A DNA stretch of 64,000 nucleotides from an uncultured Granulicatella sp. (GTDB lineage Bacteria > Bacillota > Bacilli > Lactobacillales > Aerococcaceae). Shown piece after piece: positions 42,306-51,628 of this stretch. Below the pieces are notes generated by a model, which did not search any database, had not been told where the DNA came from, and saw nothing but the letters and a program-made list of their open reading frames with translations. The position numbers and the translations under genes are program-made. How positions within the stretch are numbered: the stretch's first letter is position 1; each line of letters opens with the position of its first letter. The stretch spans positions 1 through 64,000 of the forward strand of contig NZ_CALHIF010000056.1 in the NCBI RefSeq assembly GCF_938030755.1, given 5' to 3'.

Positions 42306-43169
42306 TGTCAGATAGGGAATTGTTGGAGTCGAAAGGTCAATTCCTTTTTTTAATAATGCTTCTTGATATAAAGTTAAGTATTTTTGATAAGTTGCATGTT
42401 GCAATCCATTCTTCGTCATGATAGAAATCGTGAAGACAAATTGTCCAGTTGGTTTTGTTTGAGGGCCTACAATATTTGGGGCAGAAGCTAGAGCCTCATC
42501 CGATTTAGCATATCGAGTATTAACGGCTTCGATGGTTTCATAGACCGTTTTTAAATCAACATTACTATTGAGTGGAAGTTCGATTAAAGCTCTCATATTT
42601 CCTCTAGACTGGTTACTAACGATGGTAATGTTGCGATTGGGAATGTAATGCAGGGTTCCATCATATCCTCGAACTTGGGTTGTACGAACGCCAACGCTCG
42701 CAATCGTTCCAGAGATGGTATTAATTAAAACAGCATCCCCGACTTCAAATTGACGTTCCATTAAGATAAACAATCCATTGATGACATCTGATAAGAAACC
42801 TTGTGCTCCTAGTCCTAAAGCAACCCCAGCAATTCCGGCACCTGCTAGTAAACTAGAAATTGGGACTCCGATAATCGAAAGAATCCAATAAATCAAAATG
42901 AAATATAAGAAATAATCCAACATATTCTCTAATAATTTAAGAATGGTTTTCTTGCGACTTTCCGATTGAGTAGAGACTCTCATAGAAGAGAGAATGGTTT
43001 TCTTAAAAAGAAAATGAGCTAGTTTTTTTCCTAAATAAAATAGTAAGAATAAAATAATGAGTGAGAGTAGTTTAGTAAAGAGAGTAGATAAAATAGATTC
43101 CCATTCAATCCCATTCCAATAATTGATAAAGAAATTAGAGATGGAATCGAACCATAAAAATACACGCAT
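42300..43169 (-). CDS. Small-conductance mechanosensitive channel, MscS family
   Basis: A 289-residue channel with three N-terminal membrane segments; the pore helix has the glycine/alanine pattern AGIAGVALGLGAQGFLSD. The cytoplasmic beta domain follows with QFEVGDAV and NRNITIVSNQSRG. It opens under membrane tension to release solutes. Start at 43169 with AAAGGAAG upstream; a longer frame from 43238 has none. A YkuT-type protein: ykuT and ykuL also lie near each other in B. subtilis. Confidence 0.88.
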   Translation of the reverse strand: MRVFLWFDSISNFFINYWNGIEWESILSTLFTKLLSLIILFLLFYLGKKLAHFLFKKTILSSMRVSTQSESRKKTILKLLENMLDYFLYFILIYWILSIIGVPISSLLAGAGIAGVALGLGAQGFLSDVINGLFILMERQFEVGDAVLINTISGTIASVGVRTTQVRGYDGTLHYIPNRNITIVSNQSRGNMRALIELPLNSNVDLKTVYETIEAVNTRYAKSDEALASAPNIVGPQTKPTGQFVFTISIMTKNGLQHATYQKYLTLYQEALLKKGIDLSTPTIPYLTK

Positions 43170-43274
43170 AATCAGTCTTCCTTTAAAATTGAATACAATT
43201 AGTGTAGCATACAAAAAAAACGAATGAAAGAGATTCATTTTACAAAGAATTTGATGGTAATTTTAAAGGGATAG

Positions 43275-43283
43275 TGTTATGAT
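43275..43283 (+). promoter_or_regulatory. Extended -10 of the DUF948-ytxH operon
   Basis: TGTTATGAT, 34 bases before the start. Confidence 0.5.
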
Positions 43284-43316
43284 TGAATCATACTAGAAGA
43301 TTGGAGGAATGGCTCA

Positions 43317-43718
43317 ATGACAGGTATTGAGATTGCTGCATTAATAGCTGCATGTGCTTTATTAGCCTTAGTAGTTTTTGTGATTGTCAAAGTATCACCG
43401 ATTTTATCAAAATTAAATAAAACCGTTGAGAACATGAATCATTCATTAGAGATTATTACTAAAGATGTAGACAGCCTCTCAATTGAAGTAGAGGGGTTAT
43501 TAAGTAAAGCCAATGTATTGGTGGATGATATCAATGGTAAATTAAAAGCCACTGATCCATTGTTTACTGCAGCTGGAGATTTAGGTGTGACAATTTCAGA
43601 TGTAAATGCATCTTCACGAAATCTAGCAACAAAAGCAGTAAAACTTTCTAAAACGAGTCGTGTAGCCACGGCAGTTAACTTCGGAAGAGCATTTTTTTCC
43701 AAAAAGAAAAAAATATAA
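43317..43718 (+). CDS. DUF948 membrane protein
   Basis: A 133-residue protein with one N-terminal membrane helix (about 5-26) followed by a helical region with predicted coiled coil and a basic KKKKI end. This is the DUF948 layout, usually paired with a YtxH protein as here, 22 bases downstream. Often annotated as general stress protein. GGAGGAATGG precedes the ATG. Confidence 0.82.
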   Translation: MTGIEIAALIAACALLALVVFVIVKVSPILSKLNKTVENMNHSLEIITKDVDSLSIEVEGLLSKANVLVDDINGKLKATDPLFTAAGDLGVTISDVNASSRNLATKAVKLSKTSRVATAVNFGRAFFSKKKKI

Positions 43719-43740
43719 TTAATGAAATGGAGTGTTGAAC

Positions 43741-44175
43741 ATGAGTAAAAAATGCGGATTTTTATTAGGGGCATTAATCGGGGGAACAGCAGCAGCAGTA
43801 ACTGCATTGCTATTTGCACCAAAATCAGGAAAAGAATTACGTGAAGATTTAGCAAAAGAAGCTGGTCGTTATAAAGAACAACTGTCAGAATATGGTGAAA
43901 TTGCTTTAGCAAAAGGAGCAGAATTCACTGAAGTTGCCAAAGCTTCAACTCAAGATATTCGTATTAACTTACAAGAACAAGCTTCTCATCTAAAAGAACA
44001 AGTTTCTAAACATACTGAAAACTTAAAAGACCAATTCAACGAAACAGTTGATAAAGTAAAAGAAAACTTCTCAAAACAAAAAGAAGAGTCAGCTGAAGTG
44101 GTTGCTGAATTAGCAGAAGATGTAAAAGAAAAAGCTCAAGATGTGAAAGAAGAAGCTAAAAAAGAAGCAAAATAA
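43741..44175 (+). CDS. YtxH domain protein, general stress protein type
   Basis: A 144-residue protein. The N-terminal glycine-rich hydrophobic helix GFLLGALIGGTAAAVTALLFAPKSG is the YtxH signature; the rest is a long charged amphipathic helix rich in K, E and A, resembling LEA-like stress proteins. The ATG at 43741 has ATGGAG 12 bases upstream. Second gene of the DUF948-ytxH pair. Confidence 0.85.
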   Translation: MSKKCGFLLGALIGGTAAAVTALLFAPKSGKELREDLAKEAGRYKEQLSEYGEIALAKGAEFTEVAKASTQDIRINLQEQASHLKEQVSKHTENLKDQFNETVDKVKENFSKQKEESAEVVAELAEDVKEKAQDVKEEAKKEAK

Positions 44176-44185
44176 TGCACACTTA

Positions 44186-44216
44186 AAAAGACTGGGAAAT
44201 TTCCCAGTCTTTTTGC
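44186..44216 (+). terminator. Terminator after the ytxH-like gene
   Basis: AAAAGACTGGGAAA and TTTCCCAGTCTTTTT. It also lies just past the stop of the opposing pepQ. Confidence 0.92.
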
Positions 44217-44220
44217 TTGT

Positions 44221-45324
44221 CTAAAAGTCATATTTTACTTTAGTGAAGAGTTTTGAACCATTTTCGGTAACAGCTAAACAGTCTTCGATACGAACACCGA
44301 AGTCAGCTGAAATATAAACACCCGGTTCTACAGAGAAACACATACCTTCAACGAGTTCCATATCATTTCCTTCCATGATTGAAGGAAATTCATGTACGCT
44401 TTGGCCAATCCCGTGTCCAAGGCGGTGGATGAAGTACTCACCGTATCCAGCTTCTGTAATAATATCACGAGCGATTTTATCAATTTGGCTTGCTTTCATC
44501 CCTGGTTTTACAGCTGCGATGGCTGTATCATGCGCTTTTTGAACGATATCATAGATTTTTTGATGGCGTGGATTTTTTTCCTGGCTATTTCCAAAGAAGA
44601 CGGTACGTGTAATGTCACTTGCGTACCCATCTACCATTGTACCAAGGTCAAATAGAACCCATTCATTTTCTTTAAGGGTGCGGTCTCCAGGTTCACCGTG
44701 AGGATCTGCCGCGTGATCTCCAAAGAGCACCATGGTATCAAAGCTCATCTGAGAGACGCCGAGTTTTTTCATTTCAAATTCGATGATGGCTACCACTTCA
44801 CGTTCGCTGATGCCTACTTTTAAGGCGTTCTTTCCGATTTCAATCGCTTTGTCAGCAAAGGTTCCAGAGTAGACGAGTTTTTCAACGGCTTCTTGATCTT
44901 TTACAAGACGAAGTTGTTGAACGATTGGCGTTAAATCTACAGAAAAATGAACATCTTTAAAATGCTTTTGAACTTGTTCTGCTGCAAAAAGAGAGAAGTC
45001 CACTTTTTCTACAGCGAAATTTGGCTCTGCAGGGAAGTGTTCTTTAATCGCATCTGATAGGAGCTTCCATCCATCTTCATGATCGTGATAACTTTTCACG
45101 ATAAAATCTGGTTCCGCTTTTTGAGCGACTTGATGCTCTAATGCTGGAACAAATAATAGTGGGGTAGAGCTGGGTGAGTAGACAAGAGCCACAATCCGCT
45201 CATGAGGATCTGTTGAAAAATTCGTTAAAAGACGAATGGTTTCAGGATTTTGGATTAGAGCAATCGGATTGTTTTGTTTTGATAATTCAGTTTCTAGTTG
45301 TTTGAAAGTAGGGTTTAAATTCAT
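44221..45324 (-). CDS. pepQ: Xaa-Pro dipeptidase
   Basis: A 367-residue M24 metallopeptidase that splits dipeptides ending in proline. Metal ligands lie in FDLGTMVDGYASDITRT (two Asp), HRLGHGIG (His), SVEPGVY (Glu) and VRIEDCL (Glu). The start at 45324 is 9 bases after AAGGAG; an in-frame ATG at 45333 abuts that site. It is divergent from ccpA, the classical order in lactic acid bacteria, where CcpA controls both. Confidence 0.93.
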   Translation of the reverse strand: MNLNPTFKQLETELSKQNNPIALIQNPETIRLLTNFSTDPHERIVALVYSPSSTPLLFVPALEHQVAQKAEPDFIVKSYHDHEDGWKLLSDAIKEHFPAEPNFAVEKVDFSLFAAEQVQKHFKDVHFSVDLTPIVQQLRLVKDQEAVEKLVYSGTFADKAIEIGKNALKVGISEREVVAIIEFEMKKLGVSQMSFDTMVLFGDHAADPHGEPGDRTLKENEWVLFDLGTMVDGYASDITRTVFFGNSQEKNPRHQKIYDIVQKAHDTAIAAVKPGMKASQIDKIARDIITEAGYGEYFIHRLGHGIGQSVHEFPSIMEGNDMELVEGMCFSVEPGVYISADFGVRIEDCLAVTENGSKLFTKVKYDF

Positions 45325-45345
45325 ATTGATCATCTCCTTAAAACT

Positions 45346-45354
45346 ATTGTAGCA
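45346..45354 (-). promoter_or_regulatory. Extended -10 of pepQ
   Basis: On the minus strand TGCTACAAT, 22 bases before the pepQ start. Confidence 0.5.
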
Positions 45355-45406
45355 TACTTATCGTATCAAGAATGTAAATAGTTTCAAAAAGTTTTTGAAA
45401 ATTTTC

Positions 45407-45420
45407 GTTAAACGCTTGCA
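45407..45420 (+). promoter_or_regulatory. cre-like site at the ccpA promoter
   Basis: GTTAAACGCTTGCA matches the cre consensus TGWAANCGNTNWCA at 11 of 14 positions and keeps the central CG. It overlaps the -35 TTGCAT, so CcpA bound here would repress its own gene. Confidence 0.55.
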
Positions 45421-45444
45421 TTAATTTTATGAAAGTGCTACCCT
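45416..45444 (+). promoter_or_regulatory. Promoter of ccpA
   Basis: TTGCAT, 17 bases, TACCCT. The -10 is weak, so the promoter is modest. Confidence 0.5.
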
Positions 45445-45481
45445 AATGATAGATGAAAAGATGCACAAAGGAGATTTGTAG

Positions 45482-46483
45482 ATGGAAAAGCAAACAATTA
45501 CGATTTATGATGTTGCGCGTGAAGCGAATGTATCCATGGCTACAGTATCGCGTGTTGTTAATGGAAATCCAAACGTTAAACCAGCAACTCGTAAGAGAGT
45601 TTTAGATGTAATTGACGAATTGGATTATCGTCCAAATGCCGTTGCGCGTGGGTTAGCGAGTAAAAAAACAACGACTGTGGGAGTTATTATTCCTGATGTT
45701 ACAAACCTTTATTTTGCTAGTTTAGCTCGTGGGATTGATGACATTGCTACAATGTATAAATATAACATCATTTTAGCAAACTCAGACCAAAATAATCATA
45801 AAGAAATTCAAGTGTTAAATACTTTATTCTCTAAACAAGTAGATGGGATTTTATATATGGGAAACCATCTAACCCCTGAATTACGTACTGAAATTGTTCG
45901 TTCAAAAACACCGATTGTGTTAGCAGGAACGATGGATGCAGAACACGAAATTGCTTCAGTAAATATTGATTTCAATGAAGCAACAAAAGAAGTAGTGGAA
46001 ACATTAATTGAGAATGGACATAAGAAAATTGCTTTTGTCACTGCTGCAATGAAAAATGTGGCTTCAGTTGATTTCCGTTTAGAAGGATATAAAGCAGCTT
46101 TAGAAAGAGCAGGAATTAAATTCGATGAAAAATTGGTTTATGAAGTTCCATTAACGTATCATGCAGGGGAGTCTGTAGCTGAACGTATCCATAAAGCAGG
46201 TGCGACTGCTGCGGTGGTAACTGATGACGAAACTTCAGTAGGATTATTAAATGGATTAATCGATTTAGGCGTTAAAGTTCCTGAAAAATTTGAATTGGTT
46301 TCAAGCAACAATTCTAAATTAACGAAAATGACTCGTCCAATTCTTTCAACGATTGCACCTCCTTTATATGATATTGGTGCCGTTGCGATGCGTCTTTTAA
46401 CAAAGATTATGAATAAAGAAGAAATCGTAGAGTCTGAAATTACATTACCATACAAGATTGAATGGAGAAATACCACTAAATAA
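45482..46483 (+). CDS. ccpA: Catabolite control protein A
   Basis: A 333-residue LacI-family regulator. The N-terminal helix-turn-helix reads ITIYDVAREANVSMATVSRV with hinge helix YRPNAVARGLASK; a periplasmic-binding-like core follows. With HPr-Ser-P it represses or activates sugar-use genes at cre sites. AAGGAG sits before the ATG. Divergent from pepQ and with a cre-like site in its promoter. Confidence 0.96.
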   Translation: MEKQTITIYDVAREANVSMATVSRVVNGNPNVKPATRKRVLDVIDELDYRPNAVARGLASKKTTTVGVIIPDVTNLYFASLARGIDDIATMYKYNIILANSDQNNHKEIQVLNTLFSKQVDGILYMGNHLTPELRTEIVRSKTPIVLAGTMDAEHEIASVNIDFNEATKEVVETLIENGHKKIAFVTAAMKNVASVDFRLEGYKAALERAGIKFDEKLVYEVPLTYHAGESVAERIHKAGATAAVVTDDETSVGLLNGLIDLGVKVPEKFELVSSNNSKLTKMTRPILSTIAPPLYDIGAVAMRLLTKIMNKEEIVESEITLPYKIEWRNTTK

Positions 46484-46511
46484 GTAGTGTTAAATTTACA
46501 AATTCCACAAT

Positions 46512-46543
46512 AAAAAGGCTGGACAATGTCCAGCCTTTTTTAT
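46512..46543. terminator. Bidirectional terminator between ccpA and the class A PBP gene
   Basis: AAAAAGGCTGGACA and TGTCCAGCCTTTTTT arms with a short loop. Confidence 0.93.
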
Positions 46544-49044
46544 TAGTTTGATCTAGTCGTTTGACTTGAAGGGGATTGAGTTGTTTCCTCTTTCTTCTCA
46601 TTTCTCTTCTCATCTTTCTTGTTATCTTTTTTCTCATCTTTCTTAGGAGTGGCTTTATTCCAGAAGTTATTCATTTCTTCAGGAGTAGCACCAATAGCGA
46701 AGTTGTAGAAAGGATTCATCGGAGGGAAATCCTTCTTGAACCAGTCGGTTGTCATTCCGCCACTAATCGAGTAGGTTCTGCCGTTTTCAGCTTTGAACGT
46801 TCCAGCTTTCGTACCTGTTGTGGATACGACAGAATCACGATAAACAGAATCCGGTTGTTTAAAGGTTGTTTCCTTACCAATTAATTCAGGATTTGCTTCA
46901 TAAGCTGCCTTCATTAAGTAAGTCCATTGACGTTGACTTCTAGTAGTTGGTTCTCCGTATCCATCACCAGCAGTAATAGAATATCGGGCATTATAGAAGT
47001 TATCGTATCCAATCCAAGAACCTAACGTTACTGTTGGCGTATAAGCGACGAACCAGTTATCAATTTCATTTTCAGAAGTACCAGTTTTACCTGCTAAGTC
47101 TGAACTGAAGCCCATATTTCCCTTCATATTGTAAAATTGAGCCGAATTTGCGATATCTTGAAGCATATTTGTTGTTAAATAAGACGTCGCTTCAGAGAAG
47201 ACACGTTCTTTTTTGTCTTCGTGTTGATAGACAACATTTCCTCTGGAATCTTCAATTTTCTCGATTAAGTAGGCATCGTGGTGTTCCCCACCGTTTGCTA
47301 AGGTAGAGAAGGCACTTGTTTGTTCTAAAACAGTCGGGCCCGTTCGAGTCCCCCCAATTGAGAGGGCGATATTTTGATACTCATCATCAGTAATCCCTTT
47401 GATGCCCATCTTCTTCAAGTATTCACCTGCGTTAATGCCTTTTTGAAGCATTGTTTGGTAAATCTTGATAACAGGATTGTTAAACGAACGGAATAGTGCA
47501 TAACGAACTGTTAGGAATTGGTTCGTTATTGTGTTTCCGTAGTTTGTTGGTTGCCAGTAAGTACCATTTCCTTGAGGAATACTTACTTTAGTATCTGGAA
47601 CAATACTTGCAGGATAAATCAGATTATTTTCAATAGCAGGAGCATAAACCAAGATTGGTTTAATAGTTGATCCTGGTGAACGGTGCGTAGTAAACGCGTG
47701 GTCTACTTGGTTTGATTCGAAATCTCGACCAGCAACAAATCCAAGAATACGACCTGTTTTATTTTCAATCATAACCGCTCCATTTTGAGCAGCTTCTGTT
47801 TGTGTTTTTGTTTCTCCGGTATTTTGATCAACATATTGTGTATTATACGTTGGACCAATTTGGTTTCCATAATCTGCAATGGCTTTTTGCATTGCGTCAT
47901 AGACTTTTTGATCAATGGTTGAGGTGACCTTGTACCCGGAGGAACTTAGCTTACGACTAGCTTCATCGTAATATTTGCTGTAAAGCTCTGAGTCATTACG
48001 AACTTCATCATACGTTAATTTATTCTTTTGAGCTGCTTTAGTAATGAGGACTTTAATCGCTTCACGGTTTACAGCTTGATATAGATAAGATTGTCTATCT
48101 GAAGAAATTTCTTTTGGCGGAAGGAAGTCCTTTGTAATGTCATACGCAAGAGCTTCTTCGTATTGTTGTTTTGTAATCTTATTTTCACGATACATACTAA
48201 AGAGAACAAATTTCATACGTTCAATACCCGCAGAAGTATCTTCTTTTAACGTAGCTTGGTTTGTATAAGGAGTATACACAATCGGATTTTGTGGCATCCC
48301 GACAAGATAAGCAGCTTGTGGTAGGGTTAAATCTTTTGCGGCCACTCCGAAAACACCTTGAGCAGCTTCTTCGATTCCGGCAATATTTAATCCATTATGA
48401 TTTCGACCAAAGGAAGAAACGTTTAAGTAAGCTTCTAAAATTTGATCTTTCGTAAAGTGTTTTTCAAGACGTAATGCGTATAAAATTTCATTGGCTTTCC
48501 GTTTGAAAGTGACTTCACTCGTCAAAATTTGTTGCTTAATTAATTGTTGCGTAAGGGTGGAACCACCTGTTGCGCCTGATCCAGAAGAAACAGCTTCTTG
48601 GAGAATAGCACGAAGTAAAGCTTTTGGTACGATTCCATTGTGTTCGTAGAATGAACTATCTTCTGTTGCGATAATTCCATCAATCACGTATTGAGAAATT
48701 TCTGATAGAGGTTTTACAATTCGTAGTTCATCAGAATTCACATCTGAAATTTTTGTACCGTCACTATAATGGAAACTAGAGATCAAATTAAGATTTCCAA
48801 TTGCGTCACTCATTTGTTCTTGGGTAAGGGGCTCTTCATTGGAAGTCAAACTTGCAAAATATCCTAATCCAATTCCACCACCAAATATTCCTAATAGCAT
48901 TAAGAATAAAATCGCAATTACAAAAATATTTTTTAGAACTGAATAAGCAATGTTAAAAATAAATCGAATATTTTTCAATATAGGTTTATTCCAAAAAGTT
49001 AGTAGAGCCTCGCGCCAATCTGGAGTTTGGTTCTGAACTGACAT
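46543..49044 (-). CDS. Class A penicillin-binding protein (PBP1A/2A-like)
   Basis: An 833-residue bifunctional peptidoglycan synthase. A cytoplasmic stretch of about 45 residues, one membrane helix (about 43-68), then the GT51 transglycosylase with EDSSFYEHNG and GGSTLTQQLIKQQ, and the transpeptidase with STIK, SFNN and KTGT. The C-terminal tail is an unusual Lys/Asp/Glu repeat (KKDEKKDNKKDEK) followed by Ser/Thr. The ribosome site is weak (AAGAG). Confidence 0.92.
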   Translation of the reverse strand: MSVQNQTPDWREALLTFWNKPILKNIRFIFNIAYSVLKNIFVIAILFLMLLGIFGGGIGLGYFASLTSNEEPLTQEQMSDAIGNLNLISSFHYSDGTKISDVNSDELRIVKPLSEISQYVIDGIIATEDSSFYEHNGIVPKALLRAILQEAVSSGSGATGGSTLTQQLIKQQILTSEVTFKRKANEILYALRLEKHFTKDQILEAYLNVSSFGRNHNGLNIAGIEEAAQGVFGVAAKDLTLPQAAYLVGMPQNPIVYTPYTNQATLKEDTSAGIERMKFVLFSMYRENKITKQQYEEALAYDITKDFLPPKEISSDRQSYLYQAVNREAIKVLITKAAQKNKLTYDEVRNDSELYSKYYDEASRKLSSSGYKVTSTIDQKVYDAMQKAIADYGNQIGPTYNTQYVDQNTGETKTQTEAAQNGAVMIENKTGRILGFVAGRDFESNQVDHAFTTHRSPGSTIKPILVYAPAIENNLIYPASIVPDTKVSIPQGNGTYWQPTNYGNTITNQFLTVRYALFRSFNNPVIKIYQTMLQKGINAGEYLKKMGIKGITDDEYQNIALSIGGTRTGPTVLEQTSAFSTLANGGEHHDAYLIEKIEDSRGNVVYQHEDKKERVFSEATSYLTTNMLQDIANSAQFYNMKGNMGFSSDLAGKTGTSENEIDNWFVAYTPTVTLGSWIGYDNFYNARYSITAGDGYGEPTTRSQRQWTYLMKAAYEANPELIGKETTFKQPDSVYRDSVVSTTGTKAGTFKAENGRTYSISGGMTTDWFKKDFPPMNPFYNFAIGATPEEMNNFWNKATPKKDEKKDNKKDEKRNEKKEETTQSPSSQTTRSN

Positions 49045-49179
49045 AATTTCAACTCTTTTCGTTTATACATATTTTTATCTAGTATATCAAAAATAAGCAT
49101 TAAATTCTATTTATTACTTGTTTTAATAGGGTTTAGAGCATTTTTAGAGCAATTTTTTTGCGGTGTAAAGATAAAATAC

Positions 49180-49208
49180 TTTACAAGCATTCTTCTTTCT
49201 GCTAAACT
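49180..49208 (+). promoter_or_regulatory. Promoter of rpsP
   Basis: TTTACA, 17 bases, TAAACT with an extended TGC. Confidence 0.65.
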
Positions 49209-49244
49209 ATGTAACTGTGAGATTAATACATGGAGGTGTAAATA

Positions 49245-49517
49245 ATGGCAGTTAAAATTCGTTTAAAACGTATGGGTTCTAAGAAAAATCCTTTCTACCG
49301 TGTAGTTGTAGCTGATTCACGTTCACCACGTGATGGTCGTTTCATCGAAACAGTTGGAACATACAACCCAGTAGCAAACCCAGCAGAAGTTTCAATCAAT
49401 GAAGAATTAGCATTAAAATGGTTAGCTAACGGTGCTCAACCTTCTGATACAGTTCGTAATTTGTTGTCACAACAAGGTATCATGAAGAAATTCCACGAAT
49501 CAAAGTTTTCTAAGTAA
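49245..49517 (+). CDS. rpsP: 30S ribosomal protein S16
   Basis: A 90-residue ribosomal protein with the invariant start AVKIRLKRMGSKKNPFYR and VVADSRSPRDGR. TGGAGGTG precedes the ATG. It is first in the conserved rpsP-khpA-rimM-trmD-rplS block, here split by other genes. Confidence 0.98.
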   Translation: MAVKIRLKRMGSKKNPFYRVVVADSRSPRDGRFIETVGTYNPVANPAEVSINEELALKWLANGAQPSDTVRNLLSQQGIMKKFHESKFSK

Positions 49518-49556
49518 TTTCTATAAAGTCGACAATTCGATGGAGAGGTGAAAAGA

Positions 49557-49796
49557 ATGCCTGATATTAGTGAATTAGTATTGTCAATGGTTAAACCATT
49601 AGTAGAATTCCCTGACGATGTTCGTATTGATATCTCTGAATCAGATGAATTCATGGAATATACTTTACACGTAAATCCTGAAGATATCGGTCGTGTGATC
49701 GGTAAACAAGGACGAGTGGCTCGCGCGATTCGTACGATTACTTATAGTGTTCGTACTCGTGGACCAAAACGTGTTCGTTTAAGTATTGAAGCCTAA
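49557..49796 (+). CDS. khpA: KH-domain RNA-binding protein KhpA
   Basis: A 79-residue single KH domain protein with the GxxG loop in IGRVIGKQGRVARAI. KhpA pairs with KhpB in streptococci and enterococci and affects cell elongation and sRNA stability. The ATG at 49557 has GGAGAGG at spacing 10; a GTG at 49548 is too close. Immediately follows rpsP. Confidence 0.92.
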   Translation: MPDISELVLSMVKPLVEFPDDVRIDISESDEFMEYTLHVNPEDIGRVIGKQGRVARAIRTITYSVRTRGPKRVRLSIEA

Positions 49797-49806
49797 ATAG
49801 AACGAT

Positions 49807-49837
49807 GAAGCCTTGGAGAAATCCAGGGCTTTTTTGT
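49807..49837 (+). terminator. Terminator after khpA
   Basis: AGCCTTGG and CCAGGGCT arms with a short loop, then TTTTTTG. It cuts the usual rpsP-trmD operon in two. Confidence 0.85.
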
Positions 49838-49857
49838 TCTATAAGAGAATAAATATG

Positions 49858-50045
49858 ATGATGACGGAGAATGCTTACGGATTTCTTTATACTCACTGTA
49901 AAAGGGCAATGGCTCGAGTCTGGCGTCTCTCGACTTTAAAGCCTCAAAGAAGGAGTAAGGAATTCTTCCTAACTCCCTCTAATTCGCATTTAATGCGATT
50001 CCTCATTACAGTGAGTATAAAATCCGTAGGATTCTCCGTCATCAT
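49858..50045 (+). repeat. Palindromic intergenic element, copy D
   Basis: Outer arms ATGATGACGGAGAAT (49858-49872) and ATTCTCCGTCATCAT (50031-50045) pair perfectly. ACGGATTT and AAATCCGT follow inside, then TATACTCACTGTAA and TTACAGTGAGTATA. Core: GGCTCGAGTC (49911-49920), GTCTCTCGACTTT, AAGCCTCAAA (49939-49948), a hairpin with AGGAGTAAGGAA and TTCCTAACTCCCT, then TAATTCGCAT (49980-49989). Confidence 0.88.
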
Positions 50046-50209
50046 TTTGTAATTATAGAAAAGTTTGGATTTCTACAAGACTTCACCAGGGAAGTGACAG
50101 AAGAGGGTATGTGCTTTTAACGAGGTGCTTAAAATGGTTAGTGCTACACTGGTTAGATTTATGCATTGAGTTATAGGAAAAGAAGAATACGAGTGATATC
50201 TTATAAGGT

Positions 50210-50250
50210 AACACTCATTATAACGTATATATTATAATGAGTGTTCTTTT
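50210..50250 (+). terminator. Orphan terminator hairpin
   Basis: AACACTCATTATAA and TTATAATGAGTGTT are a perfect 14-bp pair followed by CTTTTATT. No gene lies between copy D and this hairpin, so it may end a short RNA or run-through from khpA. The rest of the 50046-50335 gap shows nothing else I can name. Confidence 0.6.
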
Positions 50251-50335
50251 ATTGTTGTTAGTACTGCCGTTTTTGATTGTTTTCCGTGAGTTTGTTATGA
50301 TAAATAAGTAATATTATAGTTGAAGGGAAGACCGT

Positions 50336-51628
50336 ATGAAGAAAAAGCCGATATTAAAAAAACAGATGAATCGACAATATTATTATTTATTCGGCCTGTC
50401 TGTAATGTTAATGATACTAGCATTTGTCATCGAATCACCAAAGTTCTTAGTGAGTGGGATGATGACGATACTAGTATCGCCAAGTCAGTTGTTTACGGAT
50501 TATATGGAAATTGCGTCTGTTGGAAGTACCTTGTTAAATGTCGCGATTATGCTCGGTATCAGTATTTATAGTTATAAAAAACTGGAAATTCCTTTAAACG
50601 GAACAGTGATTGGAAGTTTGGGCATGCTTGCTGGATTCTCATTTTTCGGGAAAAATATCTTCAATAGTATCCCATTTATGATAGGGGTATGGATTTATAC
50701 GAAGGTAACGAAACAAAATTATCGAAATTATGTCATTGTTGGATTATTTGGATCTGCTTTAGGCCCATTGATCTCTTTCTTAGCATTTAGCGGAGTTCTA
50801 CCACAAGGATGGAGCGTTCTAATCGCGTATGCTTTAGGAATTTTTATTGGTTTCATCTTACCTCAACTATCCACACAATTTCTTGGGTTCCATCAAGGGT
50901 TTAGCTTGTATAATGTCGGGTTTACAGCTGGAATTATTGGAATGGTTGTTCTAGGATTTATGAATGCATTTGGAATTGAAGTAGAGACTAGAACACTAAC
51001 AAGTACACAGAGTCCATTGATTTTGTATCAACTGCTAATCGGATTTTGTGTGATTCTGATAGTGACAAGTTTCTATTTACATTTCAAAAAGAAAGAAAAA
51101 TATCATTTTAAGTTACTCTTAAAGCTTTCAGGACGTTTGCCAAGTGATTTTGTTGAAATGACGAATCTGGCAACAGTGACACTGAACATGAGTATTATAG
51201 GATTTATATTATTAGGATATGTTCTTATGAATGGGGGACAGTTAAATGGTCCGATTGTCGGAAGTATTATTGGTGTTATGAGCTTTGGGGCGTTTGGGAA
51301 CCAAGTGAAAAATACGGTTCCAGTTTTAGTGGGGATTATGATTGGTTCTTACTTGACGGGAGTAGAACCTACAAGTACGAGCGCCCTTATTGCAGCGATT
51401 TTCGGAACGACACTTGCTCCGGTTAGTGGTTATTATGGGCCGTTTGCGGGGATGATAGCAGGATTTGTTCATATTACACTAGTAAGCCATGTGGTTGTAA
51501 TGCATGGTGGACTAAATCTGTATAATAATGGGTTTGCAGGAGGATTCGTTGCAGCGCTTCTCGTACCAATTTTTGAAATTTTTGAAGGCATTCGTCAAGA
51601 GATGAAAGAAAGAAAGGCAGAGGGATAA
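50336..51628 (+). CDS. DUF1576 polytopic membrane protein
   Basis: A 430-residue protein with about twelve hydrophobic segments. The two halves look related: GTVIGSLGMLAGFSFFGKN in the first and GPIVGSIIGVMSFGAFGNQ in the second, suggesting an internal duplication as in transporters. Sequence pattern fits DUF1576. TGAAGGGAAG precedes the ATG. Its stop overlaps the next start by one base. Function unknown; the fold pattern suggests transport. Confidence 0.72.
   Translation: MKKKPILKKQMNRQYYYLFGLSVMLMILAFVIESPKFLVSGMMTILVSPSQLFTDYMEIASVGSTLLNVAIMLGISIYSYKKLEIPLNGTVIGSLGMLAGFSFFGKNIFNSIPFMIGVWIYTKVTKQNYRNYVIVGLFGSALGPLISFLAFSGVLPQGWSVLIAYALGIFIGFILPQLSTQFLGFHQGFSLYNVGFTAGIIGMVVLGFMNAFGIEVETRTLTSTQSPLILYQLLIGFCVILIVTSFYLHFKKKEKYHFKLLLKLSGRLPSDFVEMTNLATVTLNMSIIGFILLGYVLMNGGQLNGPIVGSIIGVMSFGAFGNQVKNTVPVLVGIMIGSYLTGVEPTSTSALIAAIFGTTLAPVSGYYGPFAGMIAGFVHITLVSHVVVMHGGLNLYNNGFAGGFVAALLVPIFEIFEGIRQEMKERKAEG

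Noticed and set aside
12975..50045. An insertion sequence as the source of the palindromic elements
   Set aside because: No transposase gene or clear target-site duplication was seen. A MITE driven by a transposase elsewhere remains possible but is not supported here.
49813..50052. Open frames inside palindromic elements C and D as possible small proteins
   Set aside because: Copies C and D happen to be open in the same core frame, but copy A has a stop within the core and the shared blocks are explained by base pairing, not codons.
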